A stretch of DNA of 64,000 bases from Hemerocallis citrina (taxonomy: Eukaryota; Streptophyta; Magnoliopsida; Asparagales; Asphodelaceae), in NCBI GenBank assembly GCA_017893485.1, contig CM030367.1:140943089-141007088 (forward strand). The letters run 5' to 3'. Every line of letters begins with the position of its first letter. The first letter of the stretch is position 1. The notes below the pieces were generated by a model. It ran no database searches. It was given only the letters and a program-made list of their open reading frames with translations, and was not told the DNA's origin. A program made the translations under genes and the position numbers. Below are positions 11,921 through 22,507 of the stretch, one piece after another.

Positions 11921-13975
11921 CTCTTGTACATTTTATTTTCTAGTACAAGCTCTTCCTTGAAAATACAGCAAATAGTTTGTGAATGTGACTCCTCTTTGTT
12001 TATCGTTGATGATCTCATGTTTCTACTCGTATATTACATGATCTAAGAGTCACAACATACTTGTTCACAACTAGTAAAATTTTGATTCATTTCGTACAAT
12101 AAGTGTTTTATTTGGTTTATGTTTCTATCTTACCTTGCTGTTTCGACCCCGATAAAACCAGAATCTGAACTTGAGTCCTGAATATGAAATGTAGACCTAA
12201 GTGTCTAGTTGCCAATAACATCTAGAATTTTCGAATTCCAGGTTATGGTCTAGGAGATATCGCAGTTTTACTGCTGCTGTGTTAGTAATCGTAGATTCAT
12301 AAAAACTGCTGCACCTCTTTGGTTTACAATTATTTTAACTATGCTACCAGTAAGTAAATGACTTGAAATTTTGCATGCTAATACTGGACACCCTAGAGAA
12401 CATTCTCTAATTTTCTCAGAATTAATTAATGATGTTTCAACACTGTTTTATATGTACAAACTCGGTTTTACAAATTCTGGCTGAACACGAATTCTGTATA
12501 GTTTGATGTTTTAACATATGTTACCACAACTTATATGTGTCTTAATTATATGCGTCGGAACCGGGCAAGAGTCTAGTTTCTATAACTTTTGACGGATCCA
12601 TATTTGCTATCTTATAGCAACGGGAATCACAGTTTTTGTGCAGCAACGTCATGCTGTCCAGATTTGGAATTCTCGTTGTTCTTAAAAATTTTAAATTGTG
12701 TTAACCCTCGAATATGCTTTACAATTATCTTAAACTTGTTCCATGTTCTTGACCATGTTTACTTGACCTGTTTCGCACACTTTCATACTTTCTTGATGAT
12801 AATAATAAAAAAGAAGCCGGGGTTTAAAGGAAAGACCATAGTAGTGGACAATATAGGTAAGTGTACTCGGAGGAGGGCCCGTATTTCCCTATTTATCGGT
12901 CTATTGGTTTATCGATCTATCGGTCTATCGGTCTATCGGTCATATTGGTTATCGATTAATTGTAGATTATTGACTACAGTATCTTGATTGATTCGGTCAT
13001 CGGTCATTATTGAATATTGATGCCTGGGTACACCGCCCTATAAAATCCACCACTAGACCTAAACGAAATTGCATTGACTGTAGCAACCATGTGAAAAAAT
13101 GATGGTACATAAAATGCTACCTAGATAGTAATAACTACAAGACTTGATACATGATAGTTGAATATGATATATGCTTACTTGATACTTGATTACATGATAC
13201 ATGAGACTGATACTTGAACATAATACTTGACATTCGCTACTTGATACTTGTACTTGACAACTTGTTACTTGAGACTTATTACTGTTACTTGGCACTTGTA
13301 CGTGATACTTGTTACTTGATGCTTGATACTATTACATGTTCACTAGCCACTTATTCTACTACTAGTATTTGTTACCCAATCTTGTCATTTGAGTTGTCTT
13401 TCTTGCTAGTTAGTTTCTTGAATTCCCATAATTGTTGCTCCCTATGATATTATATTATACATTCTTGATTCCAAATCTTATTCCATATTTCTTGCACTAG
13501 TTTTCATACCCTTACTTGTACTATTTGCGGCCCTAACTTGCACTAAGGACGTTTGTCTTGTATTCCCTATTTTTTTCCCTTTTTATATTTATATATACAT
13601 ACTTTGGAGACGAATTGCCTGCTAAAATTGGTGAGCAGACGCTCTAGGTTTCGCTTGGGGAAAGACCTGCTTTAAGTATTTTTGTATTTGAGTTCATTTA
13701 ATTCTGTTGCTACTTCATCTTGTAACGGGCTTATAGTCCCGAGTTTTATCTTTTGATCCAGATTTAAAAACTATTTGTAATATTTATATTTATTTCATAT
13801 GCTTTTCTGTTGATTAATAAATTATTCATGCTTGCTTGGTTGAGTATATTCTTGTTATACTTCTTGTTATGATGCTGAGTCGATCCTATAGCTTATGGAT
13901 GATGTTAAAATCATTCGCTAGGCCATGTCACGTGCTCGTATCCCCGTATTTTGGGAAGTGGGGCGTGACAATTAG

Positions 13976-14580
13976 ATGGTTTGACAATGTAGCACGAAAA
14001 GTATGTTCAACGAAGGTTTAAGGTATAACACTAACAACGGCAGAAAAGTTATTAATTTGAACCCAAAAAACTTCGGTGACAACTCCAAGATTGAACAATA
14101 ATTTTCCTAATCTCAAACCCTAATTATTCTTCTCACAATCCCAAATTATAAAATACACAAATTAACAAATACCACAAATCCTAATTATTCCACAACCCCA
14201 AACCCTAATTATTCTTCTCCCAATCCCAAATTATCAAATTTACAAATTAACGAATTCTCGAATTCTCAAATTCATATCTAAGGTTTGAGAAAGGGAGGAA
14301 GATGATGGTGATCAGAGTGATGGCACGGGAGCGGCGACGGGTAATACAATAGCAACGGCGACGGTGAGGTGGGGGCACGGTGGTCGGGTGCTAGGATTTG
14401 TGAAAGAAAGGTTTCTGTGGGGCGAAGGCAACGGCAACAACAACGGCGAGGTCGGGGTCACGACGTCGTGAGGGGGGGGGGGGAGGGGGAGCATGGCGAC
14501 ACAGAATGGAGGTTGAGAGAGGGGGGGAGACTGAGGGAAAATGAAAAAAAATTAAAGTGGAAATTTGGGGAGATTGGGAT
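13976..14580. repeat. AT-rich sequence with short tandem repeats and a GC-rich tail
   Basis: Between 14107 and 14270 a word of the type CAAACCCTAATTATTC with a following CCCAAATTAT recurs two to three times. After 14280 the sequence becomes GC-rich (CGGCGACGG words, and a 12-G run at 14472-14483). It probably belongs to the CACTA element whose end follows. CACTA at 14029 is a possible but weak left terminus. Confidence 0.4.
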
Positions 14581-14729
14581 ATTTTAGCCTATACCCCGGC
14601 GTTTCTTAAAAAACATTGGGGTACATAGGGCAAATAAGTCTATTTACATTGAAAAATTTTACATTCTACCGAGCATTTTTGGAAAGCGCCGGGGAAAAAA
14701 TGCCGAGGAAGACTTTGTTTGTTATAGTG
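14581..14729. mobile_element. Right end of a CACTA (En/Spm) transposon
   Basis: The segment ends TTTGTTATAGTG, the complement of a CACTA terminus, and carries CCCGGCG / CGCCGGGG subterminal words around short A/T runs. Such subterminal repeats are where CACTA transposases bind. I could not confirm the left end: CACTA at 14029 does not give a matching 3-bp duplication. Confidence 0.6.
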
Positions 14730-14962
14730 TGTTACTGGCTGAGAAGGGGTCACAGTCGACTGCAACTATGCAGAGTGGAGCTCGACTTCAAATGCCTTTT
14801 GAGCAGTCGACTGCAAGGAACGGCAACAACCATTTGGGTCTGGTCTTGGTGGATCTGTTTGAGTCCAATTTCTTCTCCAAGTGAGATAGTACGACTTCTA
14901 TCAAGTGGCTTGATTTTCAGGGTATATCCGATGGTGTTGGATCAAGACTACTAACCTAGGAT
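14730..14962 (+). mobile_element. Copia LTR-like fragment, left of the CACTA insertion
   Basis: It starts TGTTACTGG and contains two CAGTCGACTGCA-type words, like those in the copia-C LTR at 48871-50133. It appears to continue at 17287 on the far side of the CACTA element. No coding content seen. Confidence 0.4.
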
Positions 14963-15457
14963 CACTACAAGATTCGCGAACTACACCGGCGAATATTTCC
15001 CGGTGTTTTACCAATCGCACCGGGATAGGATAAAACCAGAATTGGGTCGCAAAATTGTATAGTTATACACCGGCGGCCTCTACAAAACGCCGGTGAATTA
15101 TAATATTCACCGGTATTTTTATAAAAACACGCCGGCGAATAGAAAGCGACAATATACCCCACAAATCCTCTCCCATTCACCGGCGTTTATTAATAAAAAT
15201 GCCGGTGAATTTATTGGGATAAATCCCCAATCCTACCGCGAAACCCTTACATTTCGCTTGGTTTTTTTTTTCCAACCCTAATTTTTTCGCTGTCCGGCAC
15301 CACTTGGCCTCCTTCTCTTCCTCGATTTTCCCGACAACTCCTCCGCCATCGAAGTGGGTTCCACGTCGATTTTCCCTTCAAGGCCGCCGTCGCTGTGCCA
15401 ACGTCGACGTCCACGCACTCTCTATCCCGCTCACTTATTTCTCTCTCATCGCAAGTA

Positions 15458-15492
<35 letters not shown>

Positions 15493-17286
15493 ATTCTTGA
15501 TTTTCTTTTGGGGGCTATGCTCAAGAACTCATGCGATCTCGAATCTCGTCTCTATTTTTGCTTCACTGTGTTATTCTGTGATTGGATCTAGGTTTCAATG
15601 TGTTACTCTGTGATTGGATGTAGCTACGTTTTAATTTCACTAACTTGTTGTTCTTGAGATTTTGAGGGATTTAATCTCTGTTTATGTTTGTGGGAATTTT
15701 TGGTGGTAATGGTTTGAAACTCAATTTAGGGGAGATCTCGAATCTTTGTTTACTCTGTGATTGGATCTATTTTTGCTTTGGCATTTTCGCTTCACTGTTT
15801 TTGTAAGGAGTAATTTAGGGGAGATTTGAAACTCAATTTGCCAAAAATGTGGCAATATACTCAGATTTGGAGTTTTGCCAAAAATGTGGCAATATACTCA
15901 ATTTTAGGGGATTGTTAATGTTAGTAATGCATGGGAATGACAAGATGAAGTGCTTTATTGTCTTGAGAGAGGTTCTAGGATTGGTATATGTGTTTACTTA
16001 TTTGTTCATTTGGTTCATAATTGCTTGTGGTCAGTTTCATCATTAATAAATGTAATGTAGTTGGTTTATAGATATTCGGCAAGATATTGGGATACATACT
16101 AATGAAGTTATGTTCTCCATGCTGGAAATCTATTATATTTGGCTCATTTTATTATGATGTTATGCAAAAGGTAATGTTAGGGTATATGAATGATGGGGGG
16201 AAAATATCAGGATATATAATAGCAAATGATTTTGCTTTTGGGGGCTTCCAGCTTTGATCTTCATATTCAGGTTTAGATTGAAGAAAGGGGTCTTTAGTTT
16301 GGGTTCTTTGTATAGTATGTGCTTCATTTTTTTTACTGTTTAATACTTGAAGCTTATCATGATTAAAACAAAATTTGGGACCATGCAGGTTCATTTTTTT
16401 TCATTCTTCCGTTTGAGTTTGCTTTCTTATGCATTTAGAGATGGGTTAGTTGCTTTTGGAGATGGGTTATTATGCATTTGGAGATGGGTTAGTTGCTTTT
16501 TTGTCTGAATTTGGAGATGAGATGAATCATGTATCTGAAGTTGCACACTATGATTTTTTGAGGAGCGACTAGTGATGGAAACTTATATACAATTATATCA
16601 TGATGTCTACATGAGTATCAGTTTCTAACGTAATGTTCATGCTTGTTGCTTGGGTTTGAAAATGAGATTGTTCTTTGCCGTATGGTTTCAAGTGATGATG
16701 AGATGGATTATGTAACTGAAGTTACATACTATGATTTACAGAGGTGTGGCTAGTGATGAAATAATCATGTTTAAACTTATGTTGTGGTTTCAACTGACAG
16801 TTATCTCATGAGTATTATAAAAGTATAAGTTTCATTTCAGTTAGTAGCATTTTTACCTGAATTTGACAATGAAAGTATTCTTTTCCACTCTTTGTAATTC
16901 AATAATTTGAACTCCATATTCTGGTTTTGATTGTAAGAGTGCGGCATGTTTTTTTTTTTTTTTTAATTTATTTTTTAAAAAAAAAATTATACCTACACCG
17001 GCGTTTGTAATTATATGGAAAGAAGAGGGTAGTCTTGAATACGCCATACACCGGCGTTTTTGCGACCGCCAGTGTATCTTACAGAATTACCAGCGTTCGT
17101 AAAAAACGCAGGTGTAGACCCCCCTTTTCTGCGACGCCTTCTTCGACGGCATTAGCACCGGCAATTTTAAAAACGCCGGGGAATTATTCACCGGCGTTTT
17201 AAAATGCCGGCATTTTAAACGCCGGCGTTTTAAAACGCCGGTGAATCTCAGAAAAAACGCTACCAAACCCATTGTGTGTTGTAGTG
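14963..17286. mobile_element. Non-autonomous CACTA transposon (2.3 kb)
   Basis: Starts CACTACAAGA and ends TGTTGTAGTG. Both ends are lined with CACCGGCG / CGCCGGTG subterminal repeats (about 14983-15200 and 16995-17260). The 3-bp flanks are GAT and AAT, one mismatch from a perfect TSD. The inside has a C/T-rich leader-like stretch with a CT microsatellite and AT-rich DNA with partial repeats (for example 16520-16575 and 16700-16757), but no transposase. It needs enzyme from elsewhere. Confidence 0.85.
15462..15491. repeat. (TC)n microsatellite
   Basis: About 15 TC units within the leader-like part of the CACTA element. Confidence 0.9.
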
Positions 17287-17590
17287 AATTTTTCTAGATC
17301 TCTATATAACAATATAATGACCTCCATTGAAAGGTAGTACTTCATCTAAGAATTTTCTATTGTAAAAAGCATAGTTTTTTTCTAATGAGCCTTGAGAGAA
17401 AGATAGGTTCTTGGTAAGTGATTGTAACTATTATATATCTTCTCAAATTGAATAATATATATGTTATTTCTCCTCCGGATTAGCTTCACCAAACCGGGAT
17501 CAATCTTGTGTGCTTTTGTGTGTTTTGTGTGGTTTAATTGTTTGATTGTTGCATAACTCTGTCTCTCTCGCTATAATTCTTACATATTCC
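17287..17590 (+). mobile_element. Copia LTR-like fragment, right of the CACTA insertion
   Basis: Contains a TCTATATAA word, a TTGTAA stretch and a CTCCTCCGGATTAGC...CCGGGATCAATCTTGTG segment, a layout typical of copia LTR R/U5 ends. It continues the fragment that stops at 14962. The exact right edge is uncertain. Confidence 0.4.
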
Positions 17591-18175
17591 TGTGAAACCA
17601 ATACTAAAAAAAAGGGCTAGAAACTGGGTACACCTTCCGAGCTATAATAGAAAAAAAGAAGAAAAAATTACACATTTACCACATTTCTTGTGAGAGTTAA
17701 AATCGATAAATACGTCTACTGTATGTGAAAATCCAGTGATCACAAAGCCAAGATAAGAAGGAAGTCCTGAAGATGTGGCGTTCGGTTAATAAGATTTCCT
17801 AGTATGCTTACGTAGCTCCTAGAAGAAGATGCGTTCATCTGAAAATACTCCACCTACATGATAATGATATTAACAATGACCTATTACACTGCATAGATGC
17901 TTTCGCTGGATTTTTATGATTGAAATAACTGAGCATAATAACCATATATAGCTGAAGCCCTTCTCTCTCTCTAAGCGTCAATTTCTATCGTTAATATCAT
18001 CAACTATGTTTCCTCAAATACACCAACACCAGTAGTAATAGACAGTAACTCTGTAACAGTAAGACCATTATTTCCAAGTCAACATCAAATAAACTTTAAC
18101 TTAGTGTCACTCTTGTAATTAGGTCAGCAATTTTTTTGATGAAGTCCAATGTCAGTAATCATCCAGTAGTATCTT
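17591..18175. other. Spacer, nothing recognised
   Basis: AT-rich DNA downstream of the small minus-strand gene at 18176-18466. It may include that gene's 3' end. No repeat or RNA gene seen. Confidence 0.4.
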
Positions 18176-18466
18176 TCAGTATTCAATTAAGAATTTGGTC
18201 GGGCCTATAAAATTGATCAGAAGCTCGTGCTTGAGATTCTCTTGGTGGAGAATCTTGACGTCGGTGATGGAACCTTTGAGGATGCAGAAGCAGTTGTTGT
18301 GGCGGTTGATGAGTAGCTGGAGCTCACGGAGAATCTCGTCCTTGTCGATCTCGAACAGAACGGAGGAGGCGGTGAAGTTACCTCCGGCGAACCCTTCGAA
18401 GGAGCAGGAGGATAAGGGAGTACTGCGGGAGGTGGAGCGGAGTGAGGAGGAGGGCGATGGAGACAT
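18176..18466 (-). CDS. Hypothetical small protein (96 aa)
   Basis: I do not recognise this protein. The frame has a serine-rich start, then a segment with evenly spaced hydrophobic residues ('DEILRELQLLINRHNN', 'CILKGSITDVKIL') that could form helices, possibly a coiled coil. GC content is higher than in the flanks and a TATA box lies 180 bp upstream on the same strand, which favours a real transcript. An overlapping frame starting at 18489 is proline/serine-only and looks like a shadow. The reading frame could be just the first exon of a gene. It lies downstream of DPD1 on the same strand, separated by a tRNA gene. Confidence 0.4.
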   Translation of the reverse strand: MSPSPSSSLRSTSRSTPLSSCSFEGFAGGNFTASSVLFEIDKDEILRELQLLINRHNNCFCILKGSITDVKILHQENLKHELLINFIGPTKFLIEY

Positions 18467-18642
18467 GGAGTGGTCTCGCCGAACTCCATTGCTAAGGTTT
18501 CGAGCTCTGCTTCAAAAACGAAATTGGATTGTAAAATTTGAGGAGTTAGTTTCTTGAATTTAAGAAATTATATCTGAAATTTAGAGAGACAGAGAACGAG
18601 CCTTGGTCTGTTTTGGAGTTGGGAGAATTGGTTGAGGGTGGG

Positions 18643-18650
18643 TATTTATA
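18643..18650 (-). promoter_or_regulatory. TATA box for the 18176-18466 gene
   Basis: TATAAATA on the minus strand, about 180 bp before the ATG at 18466, in a GC-richer context. Transcription would start near 18615. Confidence 0.5.
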
Positions 18651-18776
18651 GAGAGGGAAATGGAGGGAAGACGAGGTGTATGAAAGAGAGGCAGAATGAC
18701 GCATTCAACCTTTCGAACCATTGATTTATTACAACTTATATCAATTAATATACTAGTTGTCGGATATTCTTCCGTA

Positions 18777-18850
18777 GCTCTCGTAGCTCAGTTGGTTAGA
18801 GCACCCGTTTAGTAAGCGGGAGGTCTTGAGTTCGACTCTCAACGAGAGCA
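18777..18850 (+). tRNA. tRNA-Thr (anticodon AGU)
   Basis: Full cloverleaf: acceptor GCTCTCG pairs with CGAGAGC (18843-18849), the D arm is GCTCAGTTGGTTAGAGC, the anticodon loop TTAGTAA gives anticodon AGT, and the T arm is TTGAG-TTCGACT-CTCAA, with discriminator A at 18850. Internal A and B boxes are intact and there is no intron. A T-run (18852-18860) directly downstream serves as Pol III terminator. It lies 658 bp beyond the DPD1 stop codon, on the opposite strand. Confidence 0.97.
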
Positions 18851-18851
18851 A

Positions 18852-18860
18852 TTTTTTTTT
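18852..18860 (+). terminator. Pol III terminator of tRNA-Thr
   Basis: A T-run one base after the mature tRNA end. Confidence 0.85.
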
Positions 18861-19508
18861 ATTTTTTTTATTTTACAGTTTATAGCATGTACCTTACTCT
18901 TAATATTGATTGTTAAACACACAGGATATATCTCTAACCTCTAATGATTTAACAACAAATGGTAAAGGTTTGTGGTGATATGACCATCATAGATATCTTC
19001 AATGAAATCCGCTGTAGATAAATATTCATTTTCAGAGAATAAAAAGAAAAATATTTATAATAAAAAAATCACAGTGTAATCACCAAGCTGTGTGAATATT
19101 ACCGATATAAAAACATTTTAAGAAATGCACAAAACTGGGGAAAATATATTAATATTTGCCAGAAAGAAAAACTTTCGTTTGTTTCCTGAACTAACAATTT
19201 AATGAAATAACACAACAATTGAGTTCATTTAACAAGAAGCGAACCTTCTAAAAAATTTGAAATTATAATTCAATGGAAAATAATACAACCACCATTGTTA
19301 CAACCCCTGGGTTCCTATGGTCTCTAAATATGACCAGTAAAATGAAAATGTTTTCTTCATACATCAGTGTAAGTAATCTTTTAACATGAACAAAGATATA
19401 CCATCTCAAGCTCATTCACCCTGCATGTAATCACAATATTCTTTTGATGCCTGTTCCATTCCTTTGTTACTATTTATCTTCAAAGAAAAAGATTCAACAA
19501 TTTGGTAT
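18861..19508 (-). other. DPD1 3' flank / probable 3' UTR
   Basis: AT-rich DNA directly after the DPD1 stop on the minus strand. It would hold the 3' UTR and poly(A) site, though I cannot fix the site. No other feature seen. Confidence 0.4.
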
Positions 19509-19717
19509 TCAGGGAGCAGCTTTATCTTTGGTTAAGTCGGATGCACGAAAAGCCATTCGGATGAGCTCAGGAATTGTTAGTTTCAGATCAAATGTCATTT
19601 TCTGGAGAACATATGAGAGAGTGTGCACATCTTGCATAGCTCGGTGCGCAGGTCCCACCAAAGGGATCCCGTAAAATTTACGCAATCCATCCAACGTGTG
19701 ACTTTCCAGCTTGGAAC
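19509..19717 (-). CDS. DPD1: DPD1 coding exon 3 (last)
   Basis: Acceptor TTTTTCCAG before 19717. The first two bases complete the glycine codon begun in exon 2, then the frame runs through '[21 protein letters not shown]' (Exo III) to TGA at 19511-19509. It is 23,387 bp away from exon 2, yet phase and family alignment continue without a gap. Confidence 0.85.
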
Positions 19718-22476
19718 CTGGAAAAATGAAGATACTAATGTTAGGTATGAAGCACTGATTTTACACGAGAATGAAAGCAAAGTAGATAGTATATTGAGTT
19801 CAAAAGTCCCTTCATAACAATCGTACTCAAAATCAACAAGGAAAAAAAAATTGCACTCAAGATCAGCAGATTTGGAGAAATGCAATAAATATGTTTGTTC
19901 TAGTTCACTCATCCCTTCTGTTTTTACCAACTAATTCATCAAAAATTATTACATATTATATACACATGTTTAATATTGGTCAAGTTAAGATTTATAATAA
20001 GAGTTTTTTTTATAGTGCAAAGCACGTAGTAACTAACATTAACAATATTTAGACCGCTCCTTAAAATTATGAGTTATTTCAACTTATTCTATGAAGGGGA
20101 AATTTGTCTATTAGCTTCATAAATAAATTTCTTTTTTATAATTGCTTTTATTTTTATAAAAAAGTCATTTTCTTCTCAACCTCATCTTCATTTGCGGCCC
20201 ATCTTGCCCACTTCCCTTATTCCCCACCAAGCACCAACATTGTTGTCATTAAAATATAGGCTAAATTCAAAAAACAAACCCTCAACTATTGTTGATTTTT
20301 TTTAAAAACATCACTTAACCATTTTTTTTTATATAAACCTCACTCAACTCAGTTTCTCAAATGTCTCCACTTTTTTGTGGACGGAAATCCCTTTCTTTTA
20401 AAATGAAGTCTTTTGCAATTTAGTTCCTTAATTAATAGATATTTGTAATTTCGTCGCCCAAAATAATATCATTTGTAATTTAGTCCCTCAATTAGAATAA
20501 TTCAATTAGGGAAGTTTTGCAATTAAGTCCCTTAATTGATGGGTATTTGCAATTTAGTCCCCAAAATCATAGCTTTTGCAGTTTAGTTCCCTAATTAAGA
20601 TGACTTTATCAATTTAGCCCGCAAAATTTCCAACAAACAAAAGCAGCTAATAGCTAAATCGATCCAAGGATACTAGTATTAGTAAAACCTAAGAATGATG
20701 CTGAGAAGGAAAATTTAAGAAGGCAATGCTCTAGTTTGAATATTCTTAAATTTCCAACAAACAAAAGCAGCTAATAGCTAAATCGATCCAAGGATACTAG
20801 TATTAGTAAAACCTAAGAATGATGCTGAGAAGGAAAATTTAAGAAGGCAATGCTCTAGTTTGAATATTCTATAAGAATATAACTTATTTTGTAATTATTA
20901 TATTTATTGTTTTGAAGTTTTAATTACTATGTTTGCTGATATTCTTGAGAAGATCAGCGTGTTCAGAATTTGCAATTCATGATAAGATGATTATGTTCAG
21001 ACTTTTAAGTTCAAAATTATCGATGCTAACTGTATAGTTGTATGTTCATTAGGTGGAAGTGTTATTACCATAAACTGTTCAAACATCTCCTTCTCCATTT
21101 CCAATTTCTTTGAAGCTCAACAAAAATAAGACTTACCATCTATGTCGGCTACACCATATTATCAACAACAAAAATTTCAACCTCACCTGATATACTAAAA
21201 TAAGGTTGCACATGTTGGAAAATCTTCAACAAAATTAAAAAGGATAAAGTAGGGAGGTTATGCACAAGATTTAGTTTTGCTATGAGATCATGTAGTATAT
21301 ATATATGAACCTAAAAAAAAGAATGCAAATTAGATCTTATAGTTAATTTCCATGTAGGCAACATCATATTATCAAAAAAAATTAGGCTACATCATGAAAC
21401 CTACATGCCTACCGCTGTTTCAGCATCTCCACTACATCATTGATGTTCATTAGGCCTCACCTGATATACTATAAGAAAGTTGGACAAGTTGAAAATTATG
21501 AAATGTGTAGATTATACACAGTTCTAGTTCAGTTATTAGATCATGTAGTTTATGAACCTAAGAAAGAGAATGCAAATATTGTACGAACTATATATGAATT
21601 GGAACATTCCCCATATTATTCATCTTTTATGTTTATACAATGAGATATTCTGTGGATTCTCAGTAGATGCATATCAAATTCATCATGTTTTCGATTTTAA
21701 TTTTAACTTTTCTTTCTTTTATTTAGGTTTAAGACCCAACAACAAAACCAATTCATCGTCCTTTAATTTGAACAAGAATAGTATAATATAATTGTTGGAT
21801 GCTTAACATGTTAATTATCTTTTGGTTTTTTCTATTCCAATATATCCGAAATTCTTTCTTATCCTACAAATGTTTAAATTGTATATTTCTATTGCAATAT
21901 CACACTCGCACTCCCACAAATCTGATATCACTCACACACACTGACTCTTTCACAAACTCTCAATCACATGGGACTATTAATTTCTATGTTGCTTGCTTGA
22001 TACTTACAACAATTCTTTGGGGGTATTATAATTGGGCTAGGTTGGTGGAAAACCCAACCACATGTTAAAGATCGGTGAGGAACAATCTAGATCGGTTCAT
22101 TTAATGAATTGAACTATGGGGAAAATTCTAAATATTTTTATGTATAAGGAAATATATAGAGAATAAGAAGAGTCAATAAACTGGATTCTTCTAGAGCAAA
22201 CGCTAGAAGGTTAGTGATGTATCTCAACACTCCTCATCACCAGAGCCGGCCCTGGGCCTGTGCAACCTGTGTGGTTGCACAGGCCAGTTAAAATGAAGGC
22301 CCAAAAATTCTTCATCTTCCATTCTTCCTAGATGAAAAACTTGCCCAGTTATAATGAAGGCCTAAAATTTTGCTTTAACTGAAAAACCTTTTGATCTGCT
22401 CAAAAAAACCTTTTCATCTTCCTAGTTCATAAATCTTAGTCCTACTGTTGTTACTAATCAGAGCACCCCAAGAAAT

Positions 22477-22507
<31 letters not shown>

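Larger units (their letters stand above)
4380..13970 (+). mobile_element. Non-coding LTR retrotransposon with giant LTRs (LARD-like, Tekay-type ends)
   Basis: Two long direct repeats bound a 3.2-kb interior. The element is flanked by identical 5-bp TSDs ATTAG (4375-4379 and 13971-13975). Ends are TGTAACCCC...GTGACA. An initiator-Met primer site follows the left LTR and a purine tract precedes the right one. The LTRs and the bases before the right LTR (a TTCGAAGACGAAATTTT stretch) resemble Tekay chromoviruses. No gag or pol similarity is visible inside, so it must have moved with proteins from another element. It fits the class called large retrotransposon derivatives; the family assignment is inference. 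Confidence 0.92.
10402..13970 (+). repeat. 3' LTR of the LARD-like element (3569 bp)
   Basis: Same ends as the left LTR. It is 760 bp longer because it keeps the segment 11041-11805, which starts just after a TATATTATA word and is C-rich at first (11060-11520). A similar GC-rich stretch is present in the related solo LTR at 60539-63789, so the longer form looks ancestral and the left LTR carries a deletion. Confidence 0.92.

Noticed and set aside
14029..14033. CACTA word as the left end of the element ending at 14729
   Set aside because: The following bases do not mirror the right end and the 3-bp flanks (TAA, TGT) differ.
14107..14230. AAACCCTAA words, possible interstitial telomere repeat
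   Set aside because: The telomere heptamer is isolated within a longer AT-rich repeat and never runs in tandem.
18217..18489. 90-residue proline/serine-rich minus-strand frame
   Set aside because: Overlaps the better candidate at 18176-18466 and has the biased composition of an off-frame reading.
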